A DNA stretch of 12,639 nt, from positions 1 to 12,639 of the forward strand of contig DASTKT010000103.1 in the NCBI GenBank assembly GCA_035715725.1, given 5' to 3'. Made by a program: the position numbers and the translations under genes. The notes under the pieces are model-generated. The model was given only the letters and a program-made list of their open reading frames with translations, was not told the origin of the DNA and made no database searches. The stretch comes from JADGGV01 sp035715725. Lineage in GTDB: Bacteria > Gemmatimonadota > Gemmatimonadetes > Longimicrobiales > RSA9. Below are positions 1 through 7,323 of the stretch, one piece after another (within the stretch, counting starts at the first letter, position 1; the number at the start of each line of letters is the position of its first letter).

Positions 1-2430
1 CTGTCCGGCCACGGTGTCGGTGGCGATCGGCCGGGGACCGGTGCCGTCGAGGCGTGCCCACGTCCAATCGTCCGTCGTGCGCGAATAGGTGTAGCGGCCG
101 AAGAAATGGGCGTTCCGGCCGCCGAAGCGCTCGAGCCCGACGGTCAGGCCGACGTAGTCCGAGCGGGCGTCGGCGCTGTACGCGGAGACCACGTCGAAGT
201 CGCCGAAGCGCCGATTGTTGCCCGGCTGTGCGACGACGAGCGCACCCTGCTGGATCAGCGGGCCGAAGATCGCACGCCCGTGCGAGTCCGTGGCGATCGC
301 GGCGGGCGTCAGGTTCAGGTCGCGGCGCTGGGGCAGCCTGTCGGTGCGGCGGATCGTGGCCGAGAGCTGCAGCGCCGCCTCTCCGAGCTGGCGGGTGATG
401 CCGATGCTGCCTCGGGCGGTGCGCGGCGGCTTCACGTCGGGGGCGAGCAGCGCGAGCTGGGCGCCGATCGCGGGGACGTCCGGTGCGTTGGGCCAACCGA
501 AGGCGCCGACGCCGCGCTTCACGGTGACGCTGCCGTCCTCCGCGACGGCGTCGGCGAAGATCGCCGGATCGGTCCGGTCGTGATACAGCCCGGCGGCGGC
601 GCGGACGATCCACTGGTGCGCGTCGGCGACGTCCCAGGTCGCGGAGGCGCGGGGGCTCGGCTTGAGGATGCTGCGGCTCGGGGAGCCCAGGTCGATGCCG
701 GTGGCGGTGCGCCAGGCCGTGCGCGCGCCGTCGGTACGGCCGAGCGGGAGGCGCTCGACGTCGAGCCGTGCGCCGAACTGGAGCTCGACGCCCGGCGCGG
801 CCTGCCACGTGTCCTGGGCGAACAGGCCGAGCTCCGGGATCGTGAACTTGGCCTCCGGGACGGCGCCCGAGGCCTGAACGAACGCGCCGCGACCCTGAGC
901 GAACTGCTGCACGCCGCCGAACGTGAAGATCCCGCCGTGCCCGAAGACGTAGCGCTGGTCGTAGGAGGAGAGCGTGACCCCGCCGCCGAACTTGATCTGG
1001 TGCTGCCCCGAGCCGTAGAACAGGACGTCCCGCAGGTGCACGGTGGAGAGGGAGAAGTCGCCTTCGAGCGCCGCGCCTCCGTTCACACCGATGCCGCCGA
1101 CGCTGAAGACGGTGGCGGGCGCGGTCACGCCGAGCCCGCCACCCCCCTGCGAGGCGTACTCGCGCTTGCTGTAGTCGAACGCGAGGTCGAGCTCCTGGGA
1201 GAGCCCCGCGCCGAGCTGGGAGAAGAGACTCCCGGCCGCGGCCAGGTCGGTGCCGGACACGCGCGGGATCGGCGAGGCCAGCGTGGCGCCCGTGAGGTCC
1301 GGCGCCTCGTCGGTGAGGCCGCCGAAGTTCGTGCGCAGCATGAGGCGGCTCGTGGGCGTGACGTTCCAGTCGAAGCGGCCGTAGCCGCGGTACGTCGTCG
1401 TCCGCGCGAGGTAGCCGGCGCCGAGCCCGTTCAGGTCCTGGCCGTAGGTGCCGCTCGCGATCTGGGCGATGCCGGACACCAGCGAGTCGCCGGCCTCCCA
1501 GGCGGGCGGGGCCGCCCGGTCCGCGCGGGAGAGGTCGAAGCCGAGGGCGTAGCGCGCACTGTCCTGGCTCATCGCCCCGCCGAGCACCAGGCTGCCGTAC
1601 ATGTCCGTCGGCGAGAGATCGCCGGGGGAGAAGAACTTCGACGACGTGAGCGCGCCGGGACCGAACGCGCCGAATGCGCGTAGCTGCGGGTCCTTCGACC
1701 CCTGGCGGGTGAAGAGGCCGAGGAAGCCACCGGCTCGGTCACCCCATTCGACGTCGGCGCCGTTCGTCACGAGCTCGGCACCATCGAGCGCCGGGAGCAT
1801 GAACGGCGCGGCGCGGAGCGTGGCCGGCACATCCGGGTGATCGGTCAGGTCCGTGGGGAGCCCGTCGACGACGAGGCCGGTCAGGCGGCCCGGCAGCCCC
1901 TCGGTCTCGAGCCGCGCGTCCGACTCGCTGGAAAGGCTGGCGAGGAGCGAGATCCCGCGGTCTTCGCCCGGCAGGCCCTGCGCCGAAAGCAGCCCGAGCC
2001 ACTGGTCGATGCCGGCGCGCGAGCCAGCCAGCGCGCCGGAGACGACGCGCACCGTATCCACGACGTCGATCGGCGGTGTGGCCGCGGACAGGTCGATGTC
2101 GAGCCGAACCTGCGTCCCCGGCCGCAGCGGCACACCCAGGATCCGCTGCGGCCGGAACCCGAGCTGCTCGATGACGATGTCGTAGCGCGCCGGGGGGAGG
2201 AACGCGAGCCGGAAGCCGCCGGCGGCCGTGCTCTCGGTGCTCTGGTCAACGCCGGCGTCCACGGCGACGGCACGGATCGTCGCGCCGGCCAGGAGCTCGC
2301 CCTTGGCGTCGCGGACGGTCCCGTAGAGGAGACCGGTGGAAACGCCCTGCGCCGCGAGCCCGGCGGCGGAGACGAGCACAACAACGGGAAGCGCCGCGAG
2401 GGCGCGGGACCATCGTAGAATCGGTGACAT
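1..2430 (-). CDS. TonB-dependent receptor-like outer-membrane protein, N-terminal 810 residues (partial)
   Basis: Reading leftwards from the ATG at 2428-2430, the frame stays open for 810 codons to the window edge, so the C-terminus is missing. Residues 1-27 are a Sec signal peptide (basic start, hydrophobic core, cut near LAA|QG). Residues about 33-115 form a carboxypeptidase-regulatory-like beta-sandwich (YGTVRDAKGELLAGATI, then GGFRLAFLPPARYDIVIEQL). Residues about 120-245 resemble a plug domain: LVVDGLP at 187-192 matches the usual VDG turn, and the stretch ending EWGDRAGGFLGLFTRQGS (228-245) matches the usual plug end, AEYG..GG.. followed by T.SG. The rest alternates short turns and amphipathic strands ending in aromatic residues, as in a beta-barrel. 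The family imports large ligands across the outer membrane using TonB energy; the ligand cannot be told. No clear TonB box is seen. A weak GAGAAG precedes the ATG. It is divergent from the acyltransferase gene. An Oar-like adhesion or secretion-associated barrel is an alternative. Confidence 0.85.
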   Translation of the reverse strand, partial: MSPILRWSRALAALPVVVLVSAAGLAAQGVSTGLLYGTVRDAKGELLAGATIRAVAVDAGVDQSTESTAAGGFRLAFLPPARYDIVIEQLGFRPQRILGVPLRPGTQVRLDIDLSAATPPIDVVDTVRVVSGALAGSRAGIDQWLGLLSAQGLPGEDRGISLLASLSSESDARLETEGLPGRLTGLVVDGLPTDLTDHPDVPATLRAAPFMLPALDGAELVTNGADVEWGDRAGGFLGLFTRQGSKDPQLRAFGAFGPGALTSSKFFSPGDLSPTDMYGSLVLGGAMSQDSARYALGFDLSRADRAAPPAWEAGDSLVSGIAQIASGTYGQDLNGLGAGYLARTTTYRGYGRFDWNVTPTSRLMLRTNFGGLTDEAPDLTGATLASPIPRVSGTDLAAAGSLFSQLGAGLSQELDLAFDYSKREYASQGGGGLGVTAPATVFSVGGIGVNGGAALEGDFSLSTVHLRDVLFYGSGQHQIKFGGGVTLSSYDQRYVFGHGGIFTFGGVQQFAQGRGAFVQASGAVPEAKFTIPELGLFAQDTWQAAPGVELQFGARLDVERLPLGRTDGARTAWRTATGIDLGSPSRSILKPSPRASATWDVADAHQWIVRAAAGLYHDRTDPAIFADAVAEDGSVTVKRGVGAFGWPNAPDVPAIGAQLALLAPDVKPPRTARGSIGITRQLGEAALQLSATIRRTDRLPQRRDLNLTPAAIATDSHGRAIFGPLIQQGALVVAQPGNNRRFGDFDVVSAYSADARSDYVGLTVGLERFGGRNAHFFGRYTYSRTTDDWTWARLDGTGPRPIATDTVAGQ

Positions 2431-2973
2431 CGTCTTCTCGCTGGGTCGGTCCGGAGAATAGGGCGGCGACCGCGTGCAGGAGCCGTGCCGGTCAGCCCGG
2501 CTCCGCGGCGTCGTCGCCCATGCATTCGTAGCGGGATCGCGCATCCGCGCCGGCGCCCGCGGTGGGCGCCGCATGAGGGTGGCGATCGCCGGGGGACCCC
2601 CGAGTCGGCCCCACCGGGACAGGGGGCGCAGCGTCGATGCAACAGAAGGGCGGGTCGGCCACCATGGGAATGATGCGCGGCGCGGCCTCGGCGTGGCAAG
2701 TACTTGGCGTGCTTGCGTCCGGTGGAGACCGGGGCGTATCGTCGGAGATGCGCGGCTCGGAGCGCGGCGCCCGGCGTACCGGTTCCTTCGGGGAGCCGGC
2801 TCCGCACGAGGTGGCCGGACCATGCCGGCGTCGCGAATCGGCGAGCGCGGCGCGCCGAACCCCGCGCGGGGCGCGGGGTACGCACACCGCGCTGCGCGAG
2901 CGGGACAGGCGCCCGGACCGGACGTCGTTCGGCTGCCGGTGGTGGTGGCGCGTGGCAACCCCGAGGAGGGCCC
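2431..2973. other. Intergenic region between divergent genes
   Basis: No convincing gene is seen in these 543 bases; open frames crossing it have no ribosome binding site and read as arginine/alanine-rich shadows. A possible -10 for the receptor gene (TATTCT on the minus strand, 2455-2460) lies 25 bases before its ATG, with no good -35. On the plus strand TTGCGT (2713-2718) and TATCGT (2737-2742), 18 bases apart, are a weak promoter candidate for the acyltransferase and would give a leader of about 225 bases. Stable hairpins are a perfect 7-bp stem at 2552-2570, a 5-bp stem at 2590-2602 and an 8-bp stem at 2779-2799 whose loop contains CTTCGG, the very stable UUCG tetraloop. None has a T-run. 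Function of the hairpins is unknown. Confidence 0.4.
2964..2969 (+). promoter_or_regulatory. Ribosome binding site fixing the acyltransferase start
   Basis: A full AGGAGG lies four bases before the ATG at 2974. The reading frame is open further upstream (to about 2704), but the upstream part is Arg/Gly-rich and has no such site, so this motif decides the start. Confidence 0.8.
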
Positions 2974-4164
2974 ATGACCGACATCCTCGAAACGACGCCT
3001 CGGCCGGCGGCGGTCGGAGCGCCGTCGGCGCTCCCGACCGCCCCGGCGGGGCCGCGACGGCTGCTCTCGCTGGACGTGTTCCGGGGAATCACCATCGCCT
3101 CGATGGTGCTGGTGAACAACCCGGGCGACTGGGGGCACATCTACGCGCCGCTCGAGCACGCGAAGTGGAACGGCTGGACGCCGACCGACCTGATCTTCCC
3201 GTTCTTCGTCTACATCGTCGGCGTGGCGATGACGTTCTCGTTCGGGAAGCTGGTCGAGCGCGGGGCCTCGAAGCCCGACCTGTTCTTCAAGGTGCTGAAG
3301 CGGGCCGCGATCATCTTCGGGCTGAGCCTGGCGATCCAGGGCTTCCCGGCGTACGACTTCTCGCACATCCGTGTGATGGGCGTGCTCCAGCGGATCGCGG
3401 TGGCGTACCTGGCCGCATCGATGATCTACCTGAACACGCGGACGTGGAAGGCGCGGGCGGGGTGGACCGCGGGGCTGCTGCTGCTCTACTGGGCGCTGAT
3501 GCTGCTCGTGCCGGTTCCGGGGATCGGCGCCGGCTGGCTGGAGCCCGGGAAGAACCTCTCGGCCTGGATCGACTACCACGTGCTGACGCCGCCGCACATG
3601 TGGGCGGAGTCGAAGACGTGGGACCCGGAGGGGCTGCTCTCGACGATCCCGGCCATCGCCACGTGCCTTCTCGGCGTGCTGACGGGGGAGTGGCTGCGCG
3701 CCAAGCGCTCGGCGGAGGAGAAGGTGATCGGTCTGTTCGTCGCCGGGACGCTGGGTCTCGCGCTCGGGCTGATCTGGGGCGGCGCCTTCCCGATCAACAA
3801 GAGCATCTGGACCAGCTCGTACGTCGTCTTCACGGGCGGCTTCGCGGCGGTCTGCCTCGCGCTCTGCTACTGGACGGTGGACGTGAAGGGATGGCGAGGG
3901 TGGACGAAGCCGTTCGTCGTCTACGGCGTGAACGCGCTGGCGCTCTACGTCCTCTCGGCCTTCGTCGGCCGGCTCATCATCTTCGTCATCAAGGTGCCCA
4001 CCGCGACCGGTCCGGTGGCGCTGAAGACGTGGCTCTACACGCACCTCTTCGCACCGTTCTTCAGCCCGATCAACGCCTCGCTGGCCTGGGCGCTGGCGTA
4101 CGTGCTGGTCTGGCTGGGCGCGATGTGGGTGCTGTATCGGCAGCGGATCTTCATCAAGGTCTGA
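2974..4164 (+). CDS. DUF5009/NagX-type membrane acyltransferase (HGSNAT-like)
   Basis: A 396-residue polytopic membrane protein of the COG4299/DUF5009 family, whose best-studied relative is lysosomal heparan-alpha-glucosaminide N-acetyltransferase. Family hallmarks are visible in order: SLDVFRGITIASMVLVNNPG (32-51), EHAKWNGWTPTDLIFPFFVY (61-80), GVLQRIAVAY (136-145), DPEGLLSTIPAI (217-228), FPINKSIWTSSYV (272-284) and PFVVYGVNALALY (313-325). His62 in EHAKWNG aligns with the active-site histidine of the human enzyme. About ten hydrophobic segments follow a roughly 30-residue Pro/Ala-rich cytoplasmic-looking N-terminus. The family moves an acetyl group from cytosolic acetyl-CoA across the membrane to a glucosamine-type sugar; bacterial NagX is linked to chitin or GlcNAc use. 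No GlcNAc pathway gene is in view, so the substrate here is open. It is a single transcription unit, closed by a strong terminator 35 bases after the stop codon. Confidence 0.9.
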   Translation: MTDILETTPRPAAVGAPSALPTAPAGPRRLLSLDVFRGITIASMVLVNNPGDWGHIYAPLEHAKWNGWTPTDLIFPFFVYIVGVAMTFSFGKLVERGASKPDLFFKVLKRAAIIFGLSLAIQGFPAYDFSHIRVMGVLQRIAVAYLAASMIYLNTRTWKARAGWTAGLLLLYWALMLLVPVPGIGAGWLEPGKNLSAWIDYHVLTPPHMWAESKTWDPEGLLSTIPAIATCLLGVLTGEWLRAKRSAEEKVIGLFVAGTLGLALGLIWGGAFPINKSIWTSSYVVFTGGFAAVCLALCYWTVDVKGWRGWTKPFVVYGVNALALYVLSAFVGRLIIFVIKVPTATGPVALKTWLYTHLFAPFFSPINASLAWALAYVLVWLGAMWVLYRQRIFIKV

Positions 4165-4170
4165 ACTGCA

Positions 4171-4206
4171 GCGAGGGCGGCGAGGACGGCGAGGGCAGCG
4201 AGGACG
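4171..4206 (+). repeat. Four tandem 9-base units (GCGAGGRCR) after the acyltransferase stop
   Basis: Units at 4171, 4180, 4189 and 4198 read GCGAGGGCG, GCGAGGACG, GCGAGGGCA and GCGAGGACG. The last unit runs into the left arm of the terminator. An inverted counterpart sits at 4289-4315. Confidence 0.85.
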
Positions 4207-4237
4207 GTTCGGGTTCCGAGCCGTCCTCGTTTTTTTT
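4199..4237 (+). terminator. Intrinsic terminator of the acyltransferase gene
   Basis: The left arm 4199-4212 and right arm 4216-4229 form a 14-bp stem with one T-G wobble and a 3-base loop, followed directly by eight T residues (4230-4237). This is a classic Rho-independent terminator for plus-strand transcription. On the minus strand the same stem is preceded, not followed, by the A/T run, so it should work poorly for mgtE. Confidence 0.93.
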
Positions 4238-4288
4238 GCGGGCTGGCGAGGCCGATTCGTGCCTCCCACCTATCTGGGCCGACCCCGC

Positions 4289-4315
4289 CGCCCTCGCTGC
4301 CCTCGCTGCCCTCGC
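4289..4315 (-). repeat. Three tandem 9-base units after the mgtE stop, inverted relative to 4171-4206
   Basis: Read on the minus strand, the units are GCGAGGGCA (4315-4307), GCGAGGGCA (4306-4298) and GCGAGGGCG (4297-4289). They begin two bases after the mgtE stop codon. The array is complementary to the one at 4171-4206, so one transcript through both could fold into a long stem around the terminator. Confidence 0.85.
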
Positions 4316-4317
4316 CG

Positions 4318-5655
4318 CTACAACAGCGTCCCGCGAAGGAGCGCGACCGCGACGCTGAAGTAGATGACGAGGCCGGTCACGTCGACGAGCGTGGCGACGA
4401 AGGGGGCGGAGGCGCTGGCAGGGTCGAAGCCGAGCCGGCGCAGGATCATGGGGAGCACGGAGCCGGCGAACGTGCCCCAGGTCACGACGCCGAGAACGCT
4501 GAGCCCGATGACGAAGGCGACGCGGAGGAAGTAAGGACCGTAGGCGCCGCCGATGGAGTGCCAGAGGATGACGCGCACGAGGCCGATGAGGCCGAGGATG
4601 CTGCCGAGGGCGAGCCCGGCGGCGAGCTCGCGCCGGATGACGCGCCACCAGTCGCGGAGCCGCACGTCGCCAACGGCCATCGCGCGAATGACGAGCGTCG
4701 ACGCCTGCGACCCGGAGTTGCCGCCGCTGCTGATGATGAGGGGCATGAACGCCGCGAGGACGGCGGCCTTCTCGATCGCGCCCTCGAAGAAGGAGACGGC
4801 GGTGTAGGTGAACATCTCGCTGACGAACAGGATGCTCAGCCAGCCGACGCGCTTCCGGATCATCTGCAAGAAATCGATCTGCAGGTACGGCTCGTCCAGC
4901 GCCTCCATACCGCCGTACTTCTGGATGTCCTCGGTGGCCTCCTCGCGCACGACGTCGACGATGTCGTCGACGGTGACGACGCCCTTCATGCGGCCGGCGG
5001 CGTCGATGACGGGGATGGCGACGAGGTCGTAGTCCTCGAACTGACGGGCGACGGACTCCTGGTCCATCTCCTCGGGGACGGTGACGACATCGGGCTCCAT
5101 GACGTCGCGGACGAGCTTGCGCGGCGAGGAGGCGAGGAGTTGGCGGAGCGAGACGACGCCGAGGAGGTGCTGGTCGGCGTCGAGGACGTAGCCGTAGTAG
5201 AGGAGCTCGGGACCCTGCGTGCCGGCGAGCGCCTGGCGCCGGAGATAGGCGATGGCCTCGTCCACGGTCATGTCGGGGCGGACGCGGATGAAGCGCGGGT
5301 TCATGAGCCCGCCGGCTTCGTCCTCCTCGTAGGCGAGGAGGGCCGTGACCTCGCGGCGCGTGGTCTCGTCCAGGAGGGCGAGCAGGTCGGCGCGCTCTTC
5401 GGGCTCGGCTTCCTGGATCAGGTCGGCTACGTCGTCGGGCGGGAGCAGCCGCAGCCAGAGGCGGCGCTCGGCGCGGGGGAGCGCCAGCACGAGATCGGCC
5501 TGGTCGCGGGCGGAGAGGTCGAGGAAGAACTCCTCCGCCTCCTCGGGAGGAAGCAGTCGGAAGCCCTCGACACGCTCCTCGATGGAGAGGAGCGGCCAGG
5601 TCTCCTCGAGCTCGGCGGCGACGAGGTCGCGCTGCTGGTCCATGGGTGCCGACAT
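4318..5655 (-). CDS. mgtE: MgtE-family Mg2+ channel/transporter
   Basis: A 445-residue protein, the normal MgtE length. Residues about 20-125 are the helical MgtE N domain (repeats around LLPPEEAEEF and LLPPDDVADL), closing in AGGLMNPRFIRV (114-125). Two CBS domains follow (about 126-182 and 183-245), then a plug-helix region and five membrane helices (about 270-445). The family signatures PLIISSGGNSGSQAS (305-319) and FDPASASAPF (410-419) are present, and Asp425 in TLVDVTGL fits the pore aspartate known as Asp432 in the Thermus protein. The N and CBS domains of this family sense cytosolic Mg2+ and close the channel when it is high. The start at 5655 is preferred: AGG lies about ten bases upstream. 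The second ATG at 5643 (four codons later) is possible. Upstream in-frame codons are Arg-rich and unlike the family. It is convergent with the acyltransferase and divergent from the sugar kinase. Confidence 0.95.
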   Translation of the reverse strand: MSAPMDQQRDLVAAELEETWPLLSIEERVEGFRLLPPEEAEEFFLDLSARDQADLVLALPRAERRLWLRLLPPDDVADLIQEAEPEERADLLALLDETTRREVTALLAYEEDEAGGLMNPRFIRVRPDMTVDEAIAYLRRQALAGTQGPELLYYGYVLDADQHLLGVVSLRQLLASSPRKLVRDVMEPDVVTVPEEMDQESVARQFEDYDLVAIPVIDAAGRMKGVVTVDDIVDVVREEATEDIQKYGGMEALDEPYLQIDFLQMIRKRVGWLSILFVSEMFTYTAVSFFEGAIEKAAVLAAFMPLIISSGGNSGSQASTLVIRAMAVGDVRLRDWWRVIRRELAAGLALGSILGLIGLVRVILWHSIGGAYGPYFLRVAFVIGLSVLGVVTWGTFAGSVLPMILRRLGFDPASASAPFVATLVDVTGLVIYFSVAVALLRGTLL

Positions 5656-5947
5656 TTCCGCCGACCTGCTTCCGGGGGGAGCGCGTCGGGGCGTGTGCGA
5701 TTGCGCCCGATGCGCGCCCCGGGCCAATGTACAGTGGGAGCCGGCGCGTCGTCTCCGGGGCCGCCGGGCGCGTCGTCCCGGCGCGCGCCCGCGACTCCTG
5801 CGCGAGCGCCCCCGGCGGACCATCCCGGCGCCCTTTCGGCGCGCTCCCGCGCCACCCCCTCGCGGGCGGGCAAGTGTAGCGCGGTGCCTGGGGGGCGGCA
5901 AGCGACCACGCCCGCGACTCCGACGGCCTCCACACGCGGACCCATCG
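5656..5947. promoter_or_regulatory. Divergent control region between mgtE and the sugar kinase
   Basis: No gene is seen. On the minus strand TACATT (5726-5731) is a possible mgtE -10, giving a leader of roughly 60 bases, but no good -35 is found. A perfect 10-base direct repeat, GCGCGTCGTC, occurs at 5744-5753 and 5768-5777 (24 bases start to start) just upstream of it and could be an operator; that is inference. No clear promoter for the kinase is visible. The leader is too short for an M-box Mg2+ riboswitch. Confidence 0.3.
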
Positions 5948-6883
5948 ATGATCGTCACGCTCACGCCGAACCCCTCGCTCGACCTGCTCTTCGAGGCCGA
6001 GGAGCTGCGCTGGGACGATGCCAACCGGCTCGCCCCGCCGCGGCGGCGCGCGGGCGGGCAGGGGATCAACGTCGCGCGAGCGGCCCGGGTGCTGGGCGGG
6101 CGGAGCATCGCCGTGGCGCCGCTGGGCGGGGCCACGGGACTCGAGCTGCGCAGCATGCTGGAGGGCGAGGGGACCGGGCTGCGCGCAGTGCCGATCCGCG
6201 GCGAGACCCGGGTCTTCGTCGGGGTGCGGGAGCACGCGACCGGCCGCAGCCTGCTGCTGAACCCGCGCGGGCCGGAGATCTCGCCCGAGGAGCGCGTGCT
6301 GCTGCTCGGCGAGGTGAGCGCCGCGCTCTCCGAGGAACGGCCCGCGTGGATCGCGTGCTGCGGAAGTCTCCCGCCCGGACTCGAGCCGGCGTTCTACGCC
6401 GCGGTCGGCGAGCTCGCGCGGGAGCACGGCGCGGCGTTCGTGCCGGACTGCGACGGCGAGGCGCTGCGGCTCGCCGCCGAGCGCGGATGCGATCTCCTGG
6501 TGCCGAACGCGCACGAAGCCTCCCGGCTGCTCGGCCGGGATGTGGCGGACGTCGAGGCGGCCGGAGATGCCGCCGCGGCGCTGCGGAGCTTCGCGCCGAT
6601 CGTGGCGGTCACGCTGGGGGAAGGCGGCGCGGTTTGCGCGACGGCGGGGGAGCGCTGGCACGCGGCGGCGCCCCGCCACGTCGGCGGGAGCGCGGTCGGC
6701 GCCGGTGACGCCTTCCTGGCGGCCTTCCTCCTGGCACGGTGTGCGGGCGCGGAGGCGCCGGAGGCGTTGCGCGCCGCCGTCGCGGCGGGCACGGCCGTCC
6801 TCCTCGGCCGGGGCGCGGACCTGCTGCGCCGCGAGGACCTGGAGGCGGTGTCGCGGGCGGTGACGCTCCGGCGGCTCGGCTGA
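5948..6883 (+). CDS. PfkB-family sugar-phosphate kinase (1-phosphofructokinase/tagatose-6-phosphate kinase type)
   Basis: 311 residues, the usual length for FruK/LacC proteins. It opens with MIVTLTPNPSLDLLF, the (T/L)NP..D start of 1-phosphofructokinases, followed by AGGQGINVARAARVLGG (35-51), which is the substrate-binding GG.G.N motif. GSLPPGL (139-145) is typical of the FruK/LacC branch. The ATP and anion-hole motif GGSAVGAGDAFLAAF lies at 246-260, with Asp254 as the catalytic base. It phosphorylates a sugar phosphate in the cytoplasm, most likely fructose-1-phosphate to fructose-1,6-bisphosphate; tagatose-6-phosphate or fructose-6-phosphate cannot be excluded by eye. No fructose PTS or regulator is adjacent, which is unusual for a true fruK. 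The ribosome binding site is weak (GGA eight bases upstream). The start is chosen because the protein begins at the family N-terminus. Its stop lies 5 bases from the stop of the convergent lipoprotein gene. Confidence 0.85.
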   Translation: MIVTLTPNPSLDLLFEAEELRWDDANRLAPPRRRAGGQGINVARAARVLGGRSIAVAPLGGATGLELRSMLEGEGTGLRAVPIRGETRVFVGVREHATGRSLLLNPRGPEISPEERVLLLGEVSAALSEERPAWIACCGSLPPGLEPAFYAAVGELAREHGAAFVPDCDGEALRLAAERGCDLLVPNAHEASRLLGRDVADVEAAGDAAAALRSFAPIVAVTLGEGGAVCATAGERWHAAAPRHVGGSAVGAGDAFLAAFLLARCAGAEAPEALRAAVAAGTAVLLGRGADLLRREDLEAVSRAVTLRRLG

Positions 6884-6888
6884 CCGTA

Positions 6889-7122
6889 TCAGCGCCGCGC
6901 CGAGTCGGGCAGCGGCTTGACGCGCGCGTGCGGCACGGGGACGTGCAGCGTGTCCTTCTCCCCGTGGATCTCCGGTGTGACGATCTTCGCCGTCTCGGTC
7001 GAAATGTCGATCTCGTCCGGCTTGATCTCGACGGCGGGCGGCGCGTTGCCCTCTTCCTTCTTCTCGACGCTGCAGGCGCCGACGGCCAGCGCGAGCGCCA
7101 GCACTCCGAGCGGTCTACGCAT
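6889..7122 (-). CDS. Small charged lipoprotein, function unknown
   Basis: A 77-residue protein starting at the ATG at 7120-7122. MRRPLGVLALALAVGAC is a lipoprotein signal peptide with lipobox VGAC, so Cys17 should be lipidated and the remaining 60 residues face the periplasm or the outside. The mature part begins with a charged stretch (EKKEEG) and a Pro/Ala linker, then alternates acidic and hydrophobic residues (PDEIDISTETAKIVTPEIHG), and ends basic (HARVKPLPDSARR). No domain is recognised. The signal peptide and codon bias argue that it is real; the ribosome binding site is weak (CGGAC). The stop codon overlaps an imperfect hairpin (arms 6875-6880 and 6899-6904) shared with the convergent kinase gene. 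It is divergent from the AMIN-like lipoprotein, 201 bases away. Confidence 0.65.
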   Translation of the reverse strand: MRRPLGVLALALAVGACSVEKKEEGNAPPAVEIKPDEIDISTETAKIVTPEIHGEKDTLHVPVPHARVKPLPDSARR

Positions 7123-7237
7123 CGTCCGAATCCATTGTGGTTTACGTGCCGTTGCCGGAGTCCCTCGAGGGGCAAGTTCCGGACCTCCCGGGGCGTGGGT
7201 CGCGTGCGGAGGCGGGCCTTCCACGGGGGGACCCGGC

Positions 7238-7267
7238 TTGACGCGGGCCGAGCCCACCGGGTACGCT
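7238..7267 (+). promoter_or_regulatory. Candidate promoter for the AMIN-like lipoprotein
   Basis: TTGACG (7238-7243) and TACGCT (7262-7267) are 18 bases apart. This gives a leader of about 50 bases before the TTG start at 7324. The -35 matches the consensus at five of six positions and the -10 at three of six. Confidence 0.35.
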
Positions 7268-7313
7268 CCGCCCGCCGCCGGAGCCGACGGCAGAGAGACA
7301 CGTTCCTCAGCCC

Positions 7314-7320
7314 GAGGTGG
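7314..7320 (+). promoter_or_regulatory. Ribosome binding site selecting a TTG start
   Basis: GAGGTGG precedes TTG at 7324 with standard spacing. The in-frame ATG at 7342 has no such motif and would remove the start of the signal peptide. Confidence 0.6.
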
Positions 7321-7323
7321 CCG

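Noticed and set aside
106..1683. Long plus-strand open frame of 525 codons, and others inside the receptor gene
   Set aside because: It lies antisense to the receptor gene, has no ribosome binding site, and its product is an Arg/Gly/Glu/Ala-rich sequence typical of shadow frames in GC-rich DNA.
2704..2973. N-terminal extension of the acyltransferase by 90 residues
   Set aside because: The upstream codons are Arg/Gly-rich, and AGGAGG just before 2974 marks the start at the family's usual N-terminus.
5656..5730. M-box Mg2+ riboswitch upstream of mgtE
   Set aside because: The probable leader is only about 60 bases and none of the conserved M-box segments is seen.
4558..6708. Plus-strand open frame of 716 codons across mgtE and the kinase
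   Set aside because: It is antisense to mgtE, whose signatures are unmistakable, and out of frame with the kinase. The product has no recognisable domain and low complexity.
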